A stretch of DNA of 64,000 nucleotides from Burkholderia sp. IMCC1007 (GTDB lineage: Bacteria; Pseudomonadota; Gammaproteobacteria; Burkholderiales; Burkholderiaceae): NCBI RefSeq assembly GCF_027257875.1, contig NZ_JAPVQY010000015.1, positions 62,001 to 126,000 of the forward strand, in the 5' to 3' direction. The notes under the pieces were generated by a model. It was not told the origin of the DNA. It did no database searches and saw only the letters and a list, made by a program, of their open reading frames with translations. Of the stretch, positions 27,098-37,043 are shown piece by piece (within the stretch, counting starts at the first letter, position 1; each line of letters begins with the position of its first letter). Position numbers and translations under genes: made by a program.

Positions 27098-28495
27098 TCA
27101 TACGCGACGCCATTCGGTCGATCCGCCCGGTTTGTCTTCAAGAGCGATCCCGGTCTCGAGCAGTTCCGCCCGGATCCGGTCCGCTTCGGCATAGTCCTTC
27201 GCTTGTTTCGCCGCGATGCGCGCGGCGATCCTCGCTTCGATCTCGTCGGCTGCGAGCCCGCCTGCCTGCGCGGCGCCGGCGCCCTGCTGCAGGAACGCGC
27301 GCGGTTCGCGGCCAAGCAGGCCCAGCAGGCCCGCGAGTTGTTTCAGTTGCCGCGCGAGCGACGCATCGCGCGTGCGGTTGACTTCGCCCGCCAGCTCGAA
27401 CAGCGTCGCCACCGCGACCGGCGTGTTGATGTCGTCGTTCATCGCCGCCGCGAAACGCTGTGCATGCGGCTCGTTCCAGTCGAGCGCGAGCGCGTCGGGC
27501 TCGACGTCCTTCAGCGCCGTGTACAGGCGCGTGAGCGACGCGCGCGCATCGTCGAGATGCACGTCGCTGTAGTTGAGCGGCGAACGGTAATGCGTGCGCA
27601 CGATGAAGAAGCGCATGACTTCCGCGTCGTAACGCTCGAGCACTTCGCGGATCGTGAAGAAGTTGCCGAGCGATTTCGACATCTTCTCGTTGTCGACCTG
27701 CACGAAGCCGTTGTGCATCCAGTAATTGACGAACGTCTGGCCGGTCGCGCCTTCGCTCTGCGCGATCTCGTTCTCGTGGTGCGGGAATTGCAGATCCTGC
27801 CCGCCACCATGGATGTCGAAATGCTCGCCGAGCAGCGTGCAACCCATCGCAGAGCACTCGATGTGCCAGCCCGGCCGGCCCATCCCGTACTTCGACGACC
27901 ACGACGCGCCGTCCGGCTCGTTTTCCTTCGCGCGCTTCCACAGCACGAAGTCGAGCGGATCCTGCTTCGCATCGTTCGCGGTGACGCGTTCGCCCGCCCG
28001 CAGATCGTCGAGCGACTTGCCCGACAGCTTCCCGTAGTTCGCGAACTTGCGCACCGAATAATTGACGTCGCCGTCGCTCGCCTGATATGCGTAGCCGTTC
28101 GCCTCGAGCTTCTCGATCATGCCGAGCATCTGCGGAATGAACTGCGTCGCGCGCGGCTCGATGTCGGGCCGCTGGATGCCGAGCGCCGCTTCATCCTCGT
28201 GCATCGCGCCGATGAACCGGTCGGTCAGCGACTTGATCGTCTCGCCGTTCTCGACCGCGCGGCGGATGATCTTGTCCTCGATGTCGGTGATGTTGCGCAC
28301 GTACGTGACCCGATAGCCGATCGCACGCAGCCAGCGCTGGACGAGGTCGAACACGACCAGCATGCGCGCGTGGCCCACGTGACAATAGTCGTAGACGGTG
28401 ATCCCGCATACGTACATCCGCACTTCGCCGGGCTGGCGCGGCACGAAAACTTGCTTGTCACGCGCGAGCGTGTTGTAGATGCGCAGTGATTCCAT
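27098..28495 (-). CDS. cysS: cysteinyl-tRNA synthetase
   Basis: A 465-residue cytoplasmic class I synthetase (E. coli 461). The zinc-binding and HIGH region reads [19 protein letters not shown], and the KMSKS motif is EKMSKSLGN. The ATG at 28495 gives the normal N-terminus [10 protein letters not shown]. It heads the leftward run that continues with alkA, accA, tilS and lysC, and diverges from the TPR gene. Confidence 0.96.
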   Translation of the reverse strand: MESLRIYNTLARDKQVFVPRQPGEVRMYVCGITVYDYCHVGHARMLVVFDLVQRWLRAIGYRVTYVRNITDIEDKIIRRAVENGETIKSLTDRFIGAMHEDEAALGIQRPDIEPRATQFIPQMLGMIEKLEANGYAYQASDGDVNYSVRKFANYGKLSGKSLDDLRAGERVTANDAKQDPLDFVLWKRAKENEPDGASWSSKYGMGRPGWHIECSAMGCTLLGEHFDIHGGGQDLQFPHHENEIAQSEGATGQTFVNYWMHNGFVQVDNEKMSKSLGNFFTIREVLERYDAEVMRFFIVRTHYRSPLNYSDVHLDDARASLTRLYTALKDVEPDALALDWNEPHAQRFAAAMNDDINTPVAVATLFELAGEVNRTRDASLARQLKQLAGLLGLLGREPRAFLQQGAGAAQAGGLAADEIEARIAARIAAKQAKDYAEADRIRAELLETGIALEDKPGGSTEWRRV

Positions 28496-28730
28496 AGAGA
28501 TGAACCGTGAGCCGAAGGAAACCGCCCTGGCGAAGCTCGCCCAGCATGCGAAACGGACGGACCACCTGCCGCGGCACGACGCCGCGCGTCCTCGATATCA
28601 CATGGGGCGGTCAGGCTGCAAGCACAGCGGTGACGGCCACGAGAGGCAAAAGAAAGACTGCCTGCGGCTCGCCGGAACGCGCAGACGTTTTGTTAGAATG
28701 GCTCGGAGTATAACATTCCGATTTACGCCT

Positions 28731-29453
28731 ATGAAACCTCATCGCGGCCGCGCGCCGAGCGCTGCGACCCTCGTTGCGACCGCCGTCATGGGCGTCGCGC
28801 TGGCGCTTTTCGCAGCCCCCGCGGCGCATGCGCAAAAGGCCCCGGCCGTCGCCGACGGCACCCCGGAAATCGACGCGTCGATCACCGGCAAGCAGTGGAA
28901 ACAGGCACTCGCGCAGCTCGACGCCCGCATCGCGGCGAACCCGCACGACGTGCAGGCGCAGTTCAAGCGCGGCACCGTGCTCGCGCGCCTGAACCGCGAT
29001 GACGACGCGATCCAGCAATTCGTCGCGATCACGCAGGCGTACCCCGAACTGCCCGAACCCTACAACAACCTCGCGGCGCTCTACGCGAAGCACGGGCGCT
29101 ACGACGAAGCGCGCAGCGCGCTCGTCACCGCGACGCAATCGAACCCGAGCTACACGCTCGCGTACGAGAACCTCGGCGATCTCTATCTGCGCCTCGCGGC
29201 CGAGTCGTACAAGCGCGCGCAGTCGCTCGGCCGCACGAGCGGCGCGACGGCCCAGCGCCTCGCCGATCTGCAGAAGATCATCTCGCCGCCCAGGCCCGCC
29301 GCGAACGCGCGCGCCGTCACGCCGGCTACGCGCGAGTACACCGACCGCGCCGCCGCGAACGTGAGCACCACCACGCTGCCGATGTCGCCAACGTTCCAGT
29401 TCAACGGGCCGTCGGGCGCGCTGGCGGCGCCGTACGTCGCGCCGTCGCAGTAA
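28731..29453 (+). CDS. exported tetratricopeptide repeat protein
   Basis: A 240-residue periplasmic TPR protein. A signal peptide (hydrophobic core VATAVMGVALALFAAPAAHA) precedes at least three TPR units, the clearest being PYNNLAALYAKHGRYDEA and LAYENLGDLYLRLA. The C-terminal 60 residues are low-complexity. The start is the ATG at 28731, with an AT-rich TATAAC about 20 bases upstream. It lies 39 bases before ppiA and may share its transcript. TPR proteins mediate protein contacts; the partner is unknown. Confidence 0.85.
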   Translation: MKPHRGRAPSAATLVATAVMGVALALFAAPAAHAQKAPAVADGTPEIDASITGKQWKQALAQLDARIAANPHDVQAQFKRGTVLARLNRDDDAIQQFVAITQAYPELPEPYNNLAALYAKHGRYDEARSALVTATQSNPSYTLAYENLGDLYLRLAAESYKRAQSLGRTSGATAQRLADLQKIISPPRPAANARAVTPATREYTDRAAANVSTTTLPMSPTFQFNGPSGALAAPYVAPSQ

Positions 29454-29492
29454 GCGGCGCAACCTTTCTTCCCTCCCAACCTGAGGATCGCA

Positions 29493-30068
29493 ATGAAACG
29501 TCTGTTGCTGGCGCTTGGCGGCGCCGCCCTTCTCGCGACCGCACCCGCGTTCGCGCAATCGGCTACCGCGCACCCCGTCGTGCAGCTGAAGACCTCGCAG
29601 GGCGACATCCGCGTCGAGCTCTACCCGGAGAAGGCGCCGAAGACGGTCGCCAACTTCCTCGATTACGTGAAGGCCGGCCAGTACAACGGCACGGTCTTCC
29701 ATCGCGTGATCAAGGGGTTCATGATCCAGGGCGGTGGCTACAAGACCAACTTCGAGGAGAAGCCGACCCGCGCGCCGATCCCGCTCGAAAGCCGCAATGG
29801 TCTGAAGAACCTGACCGGCACGATCGCGATGGCGCGCACGAGCGATCCGAATTCGGCCACCGCGCAGTTCTTCATCAACACGGTGGACAACAGCGGCCTC
29901 GACTACCCGAACCCGGACGGCAACGGCTATGCGGTGTTCGGCAAGGTCGTGTCGGGCCTCGACGTCGTGAAGAAGATCGAAGGCGTCGCGACGACCTCGC
30001 GCGGCCCGATGCAGGACGTGCCGGCGCAGCCGGTCGTGATCGAATCGGCCAGCATCGTCTCGAAATAA
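29493..30068 (+). CDS. ppiA: periplasmic peptidyl-prolyl cis-trans isomerase A
   Basis: A 191-residue cyclophilin (E. coli PpiA 190) with a cleavable signal peptide (MKRLLLALGG to TAPAFA). The catalytic core shows VFHRVIKGFMIQGG with the active-site Arg and [13 protein letters not shown]. It speeds proline isomerisation during periplasmic folding. A Shine-Dalgarno GAGGA precedes the ATG. It is followed by the cytosolic paralogue ppiB after 92 bases. Confidence 0.94.
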   Translation: MKRLLLALGGAALLATAPAFAQSATAHPVVQLKTSQGDIRVELYPEKAPKTVANFLDYVKAGQYNGTVFHRVIKGFMIQGGGYKTNFEEKPTRAPIPLESRNGLKNLTGTIAMARTSDPNSATAQFFINTVDNSGLDYPNPDGNGYAVFGKVVSGLDVVKKIEGVATTSRGPMQDVPAQPVVIESASIVSK

Positions 30069-30160
30069 GCCAGCACCTGCCGGCACGTCCGGCGCCACAC
30101 GCGGCCGCGTCGCACGACCGGCCGCGTGCCATTTAAACCGCCTTACCGAAGGAATTCATC

Positions 30161-30652
30161 ATGGTTGAACTGCATACGAACCACGGCGTGATCAAGCTCG
30201 AGCTCGACGCCGCAAAGGCACCGAAGACGGTCGAGAACTTCCTGAACTACGTGAAGAAAGGCCACTACGACGGCACGGTGTTCCACCGCGTGATCAACGG
30301 CTTCATGATCCAGGGCGGCGGCTTCGAGCCGGGCCTGAAGCAGAAGCCGACCGACGCGCCGATCGACAACGAAGCGAACAACGGCCTGAAGAACGACAAC
30401 TACACGGTCGCGATGGCGCGCACGAACGATCCGCATTCGGCAACCGCCCAGTTCTTCATCAACGTGAACGACAACGACTTCCTGAACCACTCGTCGCCGA
30501 CGCCGCAGGGCTGGGGCTACGCCGTGTTCGGCAAGGTCGTCGAAGGCCAGGACGTGGTCGACAAGATCAAGGGCGTCAAGACGGGCAACGCGGGCTTCCA
30601 TCAGGACGTGCCGACCGAAGACGTCGTGATCGAAAAGGCCGTCGTGGTCTGA
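30161..30652 (+). CDS. ppiB: cytoplasmic peptidyl-prolyl cis-trans isomerase B
   Basis: A 163-residue cyclophilin without a signal peptide (E. coli PpiB 164). It starts [16 protein letters not shown] and has the same core motif [14 protein letters not shown] as PpiA, so the two genes look like an old tandem pair sent to different compartments. lpxH follows after 23 bases, the same ppiB-lpxH adjacency as in E. coli. Confidence 0.95.
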   Translation: MVELHTNHGVIKLELDAAKAPKTVENFLNYVKKGHYDGTVFHRVINGFMIQGGGFEPGLKQKPTDAPIDNEANNGLKNDNYTVAMARTNDPHSATAQFFINVNDNDFLNHSSPTPQGWGYAVFGKVVEGQDVVDKIKGVKTGNAGFHQDVPTEDVVIEKAVVV

Positions 30653-30675
30653 CGCGCGGGAAAGGAGACACTTCG

Positions 30676-31476
30676 ATGTTGCAGGAGAGTCCGCCGCGAA
30701 GCGTCTCCGCGGGCGTGCCTGGCGAGCGCGAGTACGCGCAAGCAGCACGCCCGTTCCTGTTTCTCTCCGATCTGCATCTGAGCGAAGCGATTCCGAAGAC
30801 GGTCGCCGCGTTCGAGCATTTCGTGAAACACACAGCCGACAGCGCCGATTCGGTGTTCATCCTCGGCGACCTGTTCGAATACTGGATCGGCGACGACCTG
30901 CTCGACGACGATCCGTTCGCGGCACGCATGGCCGCGCTGATGCACACGTTCTCGGAGCGCGGGATCGCGCTGTACGTGATGCACGGCAACCGCGATTTCC
31001 TGCTCGGCCGGCGCTTCATGAAGGCGGCCGGCGCGATGCTGTTGCCCGATCCGGCGCTGGTCATGGCATTCGGCCAGCGCATCGTGCTCACGCATGGCGA
31101 CGCGCAATGCACGGCCGATCGCGGCTATCAGATCTTCCGGCGGTTCGCGCGCAATCACGTCGCGCAGTGGCTGTTTCTCGCATGGCCGTTCCGCTGGCGC
31201 CGCGCACTCGCGCAGCGGATGCGCTCGAACAGCGAAGCGGGCCGGATGCGCCCCGCCTCGTCGGTCTACGACGTCACGCGCGAAGGCGTAGCCGCCCTGT
31301 TCCGGAAAAGCCGCGCGAGCGTGATCATCCATGGCCACACGCATCGCCCTGCGCGGCACCTCGAACCAGGCGGCATTCGCTGGGTGCTGCCCGACTGGGA
31401 TCTCGACCACGGGATGCCGCGCGGCGGCTATCTGCGCGTCGACGCGGAAGGCATCCGCGCGATGCCGCTCGACTGA
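30676..31476 (+). CDS. lpxH: UDP-2,3-diacylglucosamine diphosphatase
   Basis: A 266-residue metallophosphoesterase (E. coli 240) that hydrolyses UDP-2,3-diacylglucosamine to lipid X in lipid A synthesis, at the inner face of the inner membrane. All metal-binding motifs are present: SDLHLSE, GDLFEYWIGDD, MHGNRDF and HGHTHRP. The N-terminus is about 20 residues longer than in E. coli. Confidence 0.93.
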   Translation: MLQESPPRSVSAGVPGEREYAQAARPFLFLSDLHLSEAIPKTVAAFEHFVKHTADSADSVFILGDLFEYWIGDDLLDDDPFAARMAALMHTFSERGIALYVMHGNRDFLLGRRFMKAAGAMLLPDPALVMAFGQRIVLTHGDAQCTADRGYQIFRRFARNHVAQWLFLAWPFRWRRALAQRMRSNSEAGRMRPASSVYDVTREGVAALFRKSRASVIIHGHTHRPARHLEPGGIRWVLPDWDLDHGMPRGGYLRVDAEGIRAMPLD

Positions 31477-31514
31477 CGCAACCGCACTGCCGCCCGCCGC
31501 CGGCGTGCGCCGCG

Positions 31515-32288
31515 TTACGACTGACGCTCGACCGCCTTGCCTTCCAGCACCGCCGACAGCCGGCGCAGATCCAGACGCGCCGCGTCCGCGCCCTGCAACG
31601 TTTCCAGATGCGTGCCGAGCCGCTCGAGCGCCGCGACGATCTCGTCGACGCGGCGGCTTTCCTTCGCCGCGTGATCGATCAGCCCGTGAATCGCGAGCGA
31701 CATCGGATCGTCGGCGTTCGGCGTGATCCCGTATGCGCAGAACGCGGCGCGCTCCGGCTGCGGCTTCGGCTGAGCCGGCATCACGACGCGCGCCGGATTG
31801 CCGACCGCCGTGCCGCCCGCCGGCACCGGCTTCACGACGACGGCATTCGAACCGATCTTCGCGCCCGCGCCGACCGTGAAACCGCCGAGCACCTTCGCGC
31901 CCGCGCCGACGATCACGCCGGCCTCGAGCGTCGGATGGCGCTTCGCGCCGCGCGTGAGCGACGTGCCGCCGAGCGTCACGCCCTGATAGATCGTGCAGTC
32001 GTCGCCGACGATCGCCGTCTCGCCGATCACGACGCCCATCCCGTGATCGATGAACACGCGCCGGCCGATCGTTGCGCCCGGATGGATCTCGATGCCGGTC
32101 AGGAAGCGCCCGGCCTGCGACACGAAGCGCGCGAGCCAGTAGCGCTTTGCGCGCCAGCACGCATGCGCGAAACGATGCAGGACGAGCGCGTGCAGCCCCG
32201 GATAACAGGTCAGCACTTCCCAGGCACTGCGAGCGGCGGGATCCCGCTCGCGAATCGTCGCAACGTCTTCGCGCAGTCTAGTGAACAT
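31515..32288 (-). CDS. cysE: serine O-acetyltransferase
   Basis: A 257-residue cytoplasmic enzyme that acetylates serine, the first step of cysteine synthesis. An N-terminal helical part is followed by the left-handed beta helix with [37 protein letters not shown] and the active-site His in DHGMGVV. I chose the ATG at 32288 ([17 protein letters not shown]), the standard start; the frame is open to 32402. It faces lpxH with 38 bases between stops. Confidence 0.93.
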   Translation of the reverse strand: MFTRLREDVATIRERDPAARSAWEVLTCYPGLHALVLHRFAHACWRAKRYWLARFVSQAGRFLTGIEIHPGATIGRRVFIDHGMGVVIGETAIVGDDCTIYQGVTLGGTSLTRGAKRHPTLEAGVIVGAGAKVLGGFTVGAGAKIGSNAVVVKPVPAGGTAVGNPARVVMPAQPKPQPERAAFCAYGITPNADDPMSLAIHGLIDHAAKESRRVDEIVAALERLGTHLETLQGADAARLDLRRLSAVLEGKAVERQS

Positions 32289-32587
32289 GATCTGATCGGG
32301 GAAAAGGCCGGCGCGCCCCGCCGGCGATGGCCGGCCGTTATCGCACCGGGTAATTTGCTTATGACGTTCGGCGATTGTAGGGCCAGTCGCACGCGGCCGC
32401 ACAGCGCCGTGCGTTCACCCCGCCGTCGGCGCGGGTATTCGCGCCGCACGCCTGCAGTGAACGCCTTCCGCGATCGAGCGGCGAACCGGCGCGAGCCGAC
32501 CCGGCGCCGTCGGACGATCGATACGGCACGACCGCTGCGGGCTGGGACGCCGTGTTCACACCGCCCGACCTCCCGCGCGCCGACCGC
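32289..32587. other. intergenic region upstream of cysE
   Basis: These 299 bases lie between two leftward genes and should carry the cysE promoter. No gene, repeat or clear promoter box is visible to me. Confidence 0.35.
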
Positions 32588-33457
32588 TCAAGCGTCGCCG
32601 TGGGGCGTACCGGACTTCAACAGGATGTGCTTCGCGATGCCGCGCAGGATGTTGACCTCCTCGCGCTCGAGGCCCGTGCGTGCGAACAGCCGCCGCAGCC
32701 GCGGCATCAGCTTCTTCGGATTGCGCGGATCGAGGAAATCGAGCGCGACCAGCGCGTCCTCCAGATGCGCGTACATCCGCTCGATCTCGTCGCTCTGCGC
32801 GAGCGTGCCGAGCTCGACCTGTGCCGGGTGCGACGACGCGCTGCCCTGCTCCAGAAACGCGACGCGCAATTCATACGCGAGCACCTGGATGGCCTGCGCG
32901 AGGTTCAGCGAACTGTAGACCGGGTTCGCCGGGATATGCGCGAGGGCGCTGCACTGCTCGACGTGCTCGTTCGCGAGACCCGTGCGCTCGTTGCCGAACA
33001 CGAGCGCGATATCGCCGGTGCCGACCTGCGTGCACGCCTGCTCGGCGGCCGCGCGCGGCGCGAGGCGCGGCGGCCCGTATTCGCGCGTGCGCGCGGTCAG
33101 CGCGATCGACCAGTGAACGCCGGACAGCGCGTCGCCGAGCGTGGGCACGACATGCGCGGACGCGAGGACGTCGTCCGCGCCGCTCGCCATCGCGATCGCC
33201 TCCGGGTCGCTCTGTACGTGCGGCACGCGCGGCGCAACCAGCACGAGCCGCGAGAAACCCATCGTCTTCAGCGCGCGGGCGGCCGCCCCGACGTTGCCGG
33301 GATGGCTCGGCTCGACGAGCACGAAGCGGGTTGACGTGAAGCCGCCGGACGGCGGCAGGGAGGTGGCCGCGCCCGATTCGGACGGTGCGGCGGGGTTCTG
33401 CGGGGTTTCCACTACGATGCGACTCGGTTCATCAGAATGGCAGTATGGTATCGCCAT
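32588..33457 (-). CDS. trmJ: tRNA (cytidine/uridine-2'-O-)-methyltransferase
   Basis: A 289-residue SPOUT-family (SpoU class) RNA methyltransferase; E. coli TrmJ, 246 residues, modifies position 32 of several tRNAs. The domain begins with FVLVEPSHPGNVGAAARA and has the knot motifs IALVFGNERTGL and YSSLNLAQAIQVLAYE. A non-conserved 40-residue N-terminal stretch precedes it if the ATG at 33457 is used, so a later start is possible. It diverges from suhB, as in many gammaproteobacteria and betaproteobacteria. Confidence 0.9.
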   Translation of the reverse strand: MAIPYCHSDEPSRIVVETPQNPAAPSESGAATSLPPSGGFTSTRFVLVEPSHPGNVGAAARALKTMGFSRLVLVAPRVPHVQSDPEAIAMASGADDVLASAHVVPTLGDALSGVHWSIALTARTREYGPPRLAPRAAAEQACTQVGTGDIALVFGNERTGLANEHVEQCSALAHIPANPVYSSLNLAQAIQVLAYELRVAFLEQGSASSHPAQVELGTLAQSDEIERMYAHLEDALVALDFLDPRNPKKLMPRLRRLFARTGLEREEVNILRGIAKHILLKSGTPHGDA

Positions 33458-33692
33458 CGCCCCGGCAAACCCACTCGTCCGGACGGACAGTGGGGTTTCC
33501 CCGCATTCCGGTCACCTGAGGCGCTCGAAAATCGGGTAAAATCATGCGCTTACGCGTCGCACCTCGTGCGGCGCGGGTCGTACCCCGTTCTTTGTCAATT
33601 TGCGTCTCATCTCGCCGGGCATGCTTGCGCCGTTCCGGGCGGGTTGTTCCACTTCGTGGCGGCTCGTGCCGCCGGCTACAGGATTCAGGCTC

Positions 33693-34496
33693 ATGCATCC
33701 CATGCTCAACATCGCTGTCAAGGCTGCGCGCCGCGCCGGACAGATCATCAATCGCGCCTCGCTCGATCTCGACCTGATCGAGATCCGCAAGAAGCAGCAG
33801 AACGACTTCGTCACCGAAGTGGACAAGGCCGCCGAAGAGGCGATCATCGAGACGCTGAAGACCGCCTACCCCGACCACGCGATCCTCGCGGAAGAATCGG
33901 GCGAGTCGGAGAACGAATCCGAATTCAAGTGGATCATCGATCCGCTCGACGGCACGACCAACTTCATCCACGGCTTCCCGTACTACTGCGTATCGATCGC
34001 GCTCGAGCACAAGGGCGTCGTCACGCAGGCCGTCGTCTACGATCCGAACAAGAACGACCTGTTTACGGCCACCCGCGGCCGCGGCGCGTACCTGAACGAC
34101 CGCCGCATCCGCGTCGGCCGTCGCGACCGCCTGTCGGACGCGCTGGTCGGCACAGGCTTCCCGTTCCGCGAGAAGGACGGCCTCGACGCCTATGCGCGCC
34201 TGTTCACGGAAATGACGCAAGCATGCACGGGCCTGCGCCGTCCGGGCGCCGCGGCGCTCGACCTCGCGAACGTCGCGGCCGGCCGTCTCGACGCATTCTT
34301 CGAGCAAGGCATCAACGTGTGGGACATGGCCGCAGGCAGCCTCCTGATCACCGAGGCCGGCGGCCTCGTCGGCAACTACACAGGCGATGCCGATTTCCTG
34401 CATCGCCACGAGATCGTCGCTGCCAACCCAAAGATCTACGCGCAGATGATCCCGATCCTGAACCGCTACAGCCGCCTGCACCCGGCAGCGGAGTAA
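33693..34496 (+). CDS. suhB: inositol-1-monophosphatase family protein SuhB
   Basis: A 267-residue protein, exactly the length of E. coli SuhB. The metal-binding motifs are [22 protein letters not shown] and WDMAAG. In E. coli SuhB also acts with Nus factors in rRNA antitermination. I chose the ATG at 33693 ([16 protein letters not shown]); the upstream open frame is unsupported. A terminator-like hairpin follows the stop. Confidence 0.95.
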   Translation: MHPMLNIAVKAARRAGQIINRASLDLDLIEIRKKQQNDFVTEVDKAAEEAIIETLKTAYPDHAILAEESGESENESEFKWIIDPLDGTTNFIHGFPYYCVSIALEHKGVVTQAVVYDPNKNDLFTATRGRGAYLNDRRIRVGRRDRLSDALVGTGFPFREKDGLDAYARLFTEMTQACTGLRRPGAAALDLANVAAGRLDAFFEQGINVWDMAAGSLLITEAGGLVGNYTGDADFLHRHEIVAANPKIYAQMIPILNRYSRLHPAAE

Positions 34497-34501
34497 GCCC
34501 G

Positions 34502-34527
34502 AGCCGCGCCCGTGCGGCGCGGCTTTC
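34502..34527 (+). terminator. intrinsic terminator of suhB
   Basis: A 9-bp perfect stem AGCCGCGCC / GGCGCGGCT (34502-34510 with 34516-34524) with a 5-base loop, followed by TTTC, begins six bases after the suhB stop. The T tail is short, so termination may be partial. Confidence 0.65.
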
Positions 34528-34597
34528 GCGCGAACCACGCCGGTACCGTCATGACGGAGCGCCTGCTGCCGTTCGATTGCCCGGAGGGATAAACGAG

Positions 34598-34831
34598 ATG
34601 TTCCCCACGCAAGAATCGCTTCAGGCGCCTGTCCCGACATTGCGCGCGTTGCCCGGCCTGGTCAGGGTGCTGCAGCTCGCCGAGCTTTTCGCGGCACCCA
34701 CCGGGTTGCCGGCGGAATGCCCGCGCGGCGCACCACGCCGCCGGGGCATGCCGGCCACCGCCCGTCTCAACATCGCCACGACTTCGTGGCAACCGTATCC
34801 GAATACTCATGTTACGGCTAAGCGAACTTAA
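34598..34831 (+). CDS. possible small protein, doubtful
   Basis: A 77-residue frame that starts ATG at 34598 with a good Shine-Dalgarno (GGAGGGA, about nine bases upstream) and begins MFPTQESLQAPVPTLRALPG. I recognise no family. It overlaps the start of the downstream flavoprotein gene by 23 bases, so it could be a leader or coupling peptide, or not be translated at all. Confidence 0.25.
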   Translation: MFPTQESLQAPVPTLRALPGLVRVLQLAELFAAPTGLPAECPRGAPRRRGMPATARLNIATTSWQPYPNTHVTAKRT

Positions 34832-36431
34832 ACTCCCTCTCGACCACCCCGAAAGCGCCCTCGAAGCCGCGATTCGCGCGCGCCTCGCGGACCTCGGCGT
34901 GGCGGCGGACGGGCTCCTCCGTTACACGGTGTTTCGCCGCGCGCACGATGCACGCAAGCGCTCCGACATCAAGCTCACGTACATCGTCGACGTCGAGGTG
35001 AAGGACGAAGCAGCGGTGCTCCCGCGACTCGCCGGCACGCCCCATTGCGGCGTGGCGCCCGACATGGCGTACCACTTCGTCACGAAGGCCCCCGAGCATG
35101 GCAACTTCCTGCGCCCGGTCGTCATCGGCATGGGGCCGTGCGGCCTCTTTGCAGGACTGATCCTCGCGCAGATGGGCTTTCGCCCGATCATCCTCGAACG
35201 CGGCAAGGCCGTGCGCGAGCGCACCAAGGACACGTTCGGCCTGTGGCGCAAGAGCGTGCTCAATCCCGAGTCCAACGTGCAGTTCGGCGAAGGCGGGGCC
35301 GGCACGTTCTCCGACGGCAAGCTGTACAGCCAGATCAAGGATCCGAACCACTACGGCCGCAAGGTGCTCGACGAATTCGTCAAGGCCGGCGCGCCGGAGG
35401 ACATCCTGTATCTGAGCCGCCCGCACATCGGCACGTTCCGCCTCGTCAGCATGGTGGAAAAAATGCGCGCGACCATCCACGAGCTGGGCGGTGAAGTGCG
35501 CTTCGAAACCCGCGTCGAGGACATCGAAATCGATCAGGGCAAGGTCCGCGCGCTCAAGCTGTCGAACGGCGAAACGCTGCGGTGCGACCACGTCGTGCTG
35601 GCCGTCGGCCACAGTGCGCGCGACACGTTCCAGATGCTGCACGATCGCGGTGTCTACGTCGAAGCGAAGCCGTTTTCGCTCGGTTTCCGGATCGAACATC
35701 CGCAGGGGCTCATCGATCGCAGCCGCTTCGGCAAGTTTGCGGGCCACAAGCAGCTCGGTGCGGCCGACTACAAGGTCGTTCACCACTGCAGCAACGGCCG
35801 CGCGGTCTACAGCTTCTGCATGTGCCCCGGCGGCACGGTGGTCGCGGCGACCTCCGAGCCGGGCCGCGTGGTCACCAACGGGATGAGCCAGTATTCGCGC
35901 GCCGAGCGCAACGCGAACGCGGGCATCGTGGTCGGCATCACGCCGGAAGACTATCCGGGCGGCCCGCTGGCCGGCATCGCGTTCCAGCGCAAATGGGAAG
36001 AGCGTGCGTTCGAACTCGGCGGCGGCGACTACAGCGCACCGGGGCAACTCGTCGGCGACTTCATCGCGGGCCGGCCGTCGACGTCGCTCGGCTCCGTGGT
36101 GCCGTCGTACAAACCCGGCGTGCGTCCGACCGATCTCAGCACGGCCCTTCCCGACTACGTGATCGAAGCCATTCGTGAAGCGCTCCCGCAGATCGACAAG
36201 AAGATCGCCGGCTTCGCGATGCACGATGCGGTGCTGACCGGCGTGGAGACGCGCACGTCGTCGCCGATCCGGATTCGCCGCAAGGACGACTACCAGAGCG
36301 TGAACACCGCAGGGCTGTATCCGGCCGGCGAAGGCGCGGGCTATGCGGGCGGCATCTATTCGGCGGCCATCGACGGCATCGAAGTCGCGCAAGCCGTGGC
36401 GCTCGACCTGATGTCGGCGCACACGTCCTGA
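34809..36431 (+). CDS. FAD-dependent dehydrogenase of the COG2509 type
   Basis: A 540-residue flavoprotein without a firmly known substrate. An N-terminal domain of about 95 residues precedes the dinucleotide-binding motif VIGMGPCGLFAGLILAQ (about 105-121). Further family features are FGEGGAGTFSDGKLYSQ and the C-terminal FAD site GLYPAGEGAGYAGGI. No membrane segment is seen. Neighbours (suhB upstream, galU downstream) do not point to a pathway. Confidence 0.88.
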   Translation: MLRLSELKLPLDHPESALEAAIRARLADLGVAADGLLRYTVFRRAHDARKRSDIKLTYIVDVEVKDEAAVLPRLAGTPHCGVAPDMAYHFVTKAPEHGNFLRPVVIGMGPCGLFAGLILAQMGFRPIILERGKAVRERTKDTFGLWRKSVLNPESNVQFGEGGAGTFSDGKLYSQIKDPNHYGRKVLDEFVKAGAPEDILYLSRPHIGTFRLVSMVEKMRATIHELGGEVRFETRVEDIEIDQGKVRALKLSNGETLRCDHVVLAVGHSARDTFQMLHDRGVYVEAKPFSLGFRIEHPQGLIDRSRFGKFAGHKQLGAADYKVVHHCSNGRAVYSFCMCPGGTVVAATSEPGRVVTNGMSQYSRAERNANAGIVVGITPEDYPGGPLAGIAFQRKWEERAFELGGGDYSAPGQLVGDFIAGRPSTSLGSVVPSYKPGVRPTDLSTALPDYVIEAIREALPQIDKKIAGFAMHDAVLTGVETRTSSPIRIRRKDDYQSVNTAGLYPAGEGAGYAGGIYSAAIDGIEVAQAVALDLMSAHTS

Positions 36432-37043
36432 GTTGCGGGGAAGGCTCGGCACACGAAGGCGCGTGTGCCGAGTCGAATCTGATGACAGCACGACATGGGG
36501 CGCTTGCGCTGCGCCGTCACGTGAGCGCGGCGAGCCGCATGTAGCGGCCGCCTCGTTGAAACCGTCGACAAGCAGCGCTGAACGTCAGGTCACCCGCGTC
36601 GTTGCGGATCTCCCGGGGCCCGGTCGCCCCCGCCTACATCGCAATTCCTCTGGCTGCAAACGCTCTCCTCCTGGTTTGCGCACCGCACCGACCTTCCCAG
36701 TGATCACCGCGCACAGTGCCCGCTCCGAAGCTGAACCACGTGCGCGTTCGCGCGTGCCTGCTACAGGCGCCTTTTCACGACGACCGGGTGTTGTCGAAGG
36801 GTCATTGCAGAACAGGTGGATTCCGATACCCGCTTGATCCGGTCAGGTTACCTCCCGGCTTTTCAATGGCGCGGCGCTTCAGTAGACTCGCGTCTCCGTT
36901 GGCGCGGCATGCGCGCGCCGATTGAAAATCCAGATTGATAATAAAACCCGACGGATCGTTCATTCGGGTAGAAGAAAAGACGGTCGGACGCATTGCTTCG
37001 GCAATCAGTCCGGACCCGCGACGACTCGTATCAGGAAAATGCA
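36432..37043. other. long intergenic region upstream of galU
   Basis: These 612 bases contain a strong hairpin at 36445-36472 and an AT-richer stretch from about 36920 that should hold the galU promoter. Short open frames are present on both strands but none has a Shine-Dalgarno or a recognisable protein. Confidence 0.45.
36445..36472 (+). terminator. hairpin downstream of the COG2509 gene, possible terminator
   Basis: A perfect 11-bp stem CTCGGCACACG / CGTGTGCCGAG (36445-36455 with 36462-36472), loop of six bases, 14 bases after the stop. There is no T run, so it could be a Rho-linked or RNA-stabilising hairpin instead of a simple terminator. Confidence 0.5.

Noticed and set aside
36433-36837. 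134-codon plus-strand frame between the COG2509 gene and galU
   Set aside because: No Shine-Dalgarno, no domain and an Arg/Ser/Pro-rich composition typical of random frames at high GC.
36922-36942. TTGAAA and GATAAT as a galU promoter
   Set aside because: The two boxes are only 9 bases apart, too close for a sigma70 promoter.
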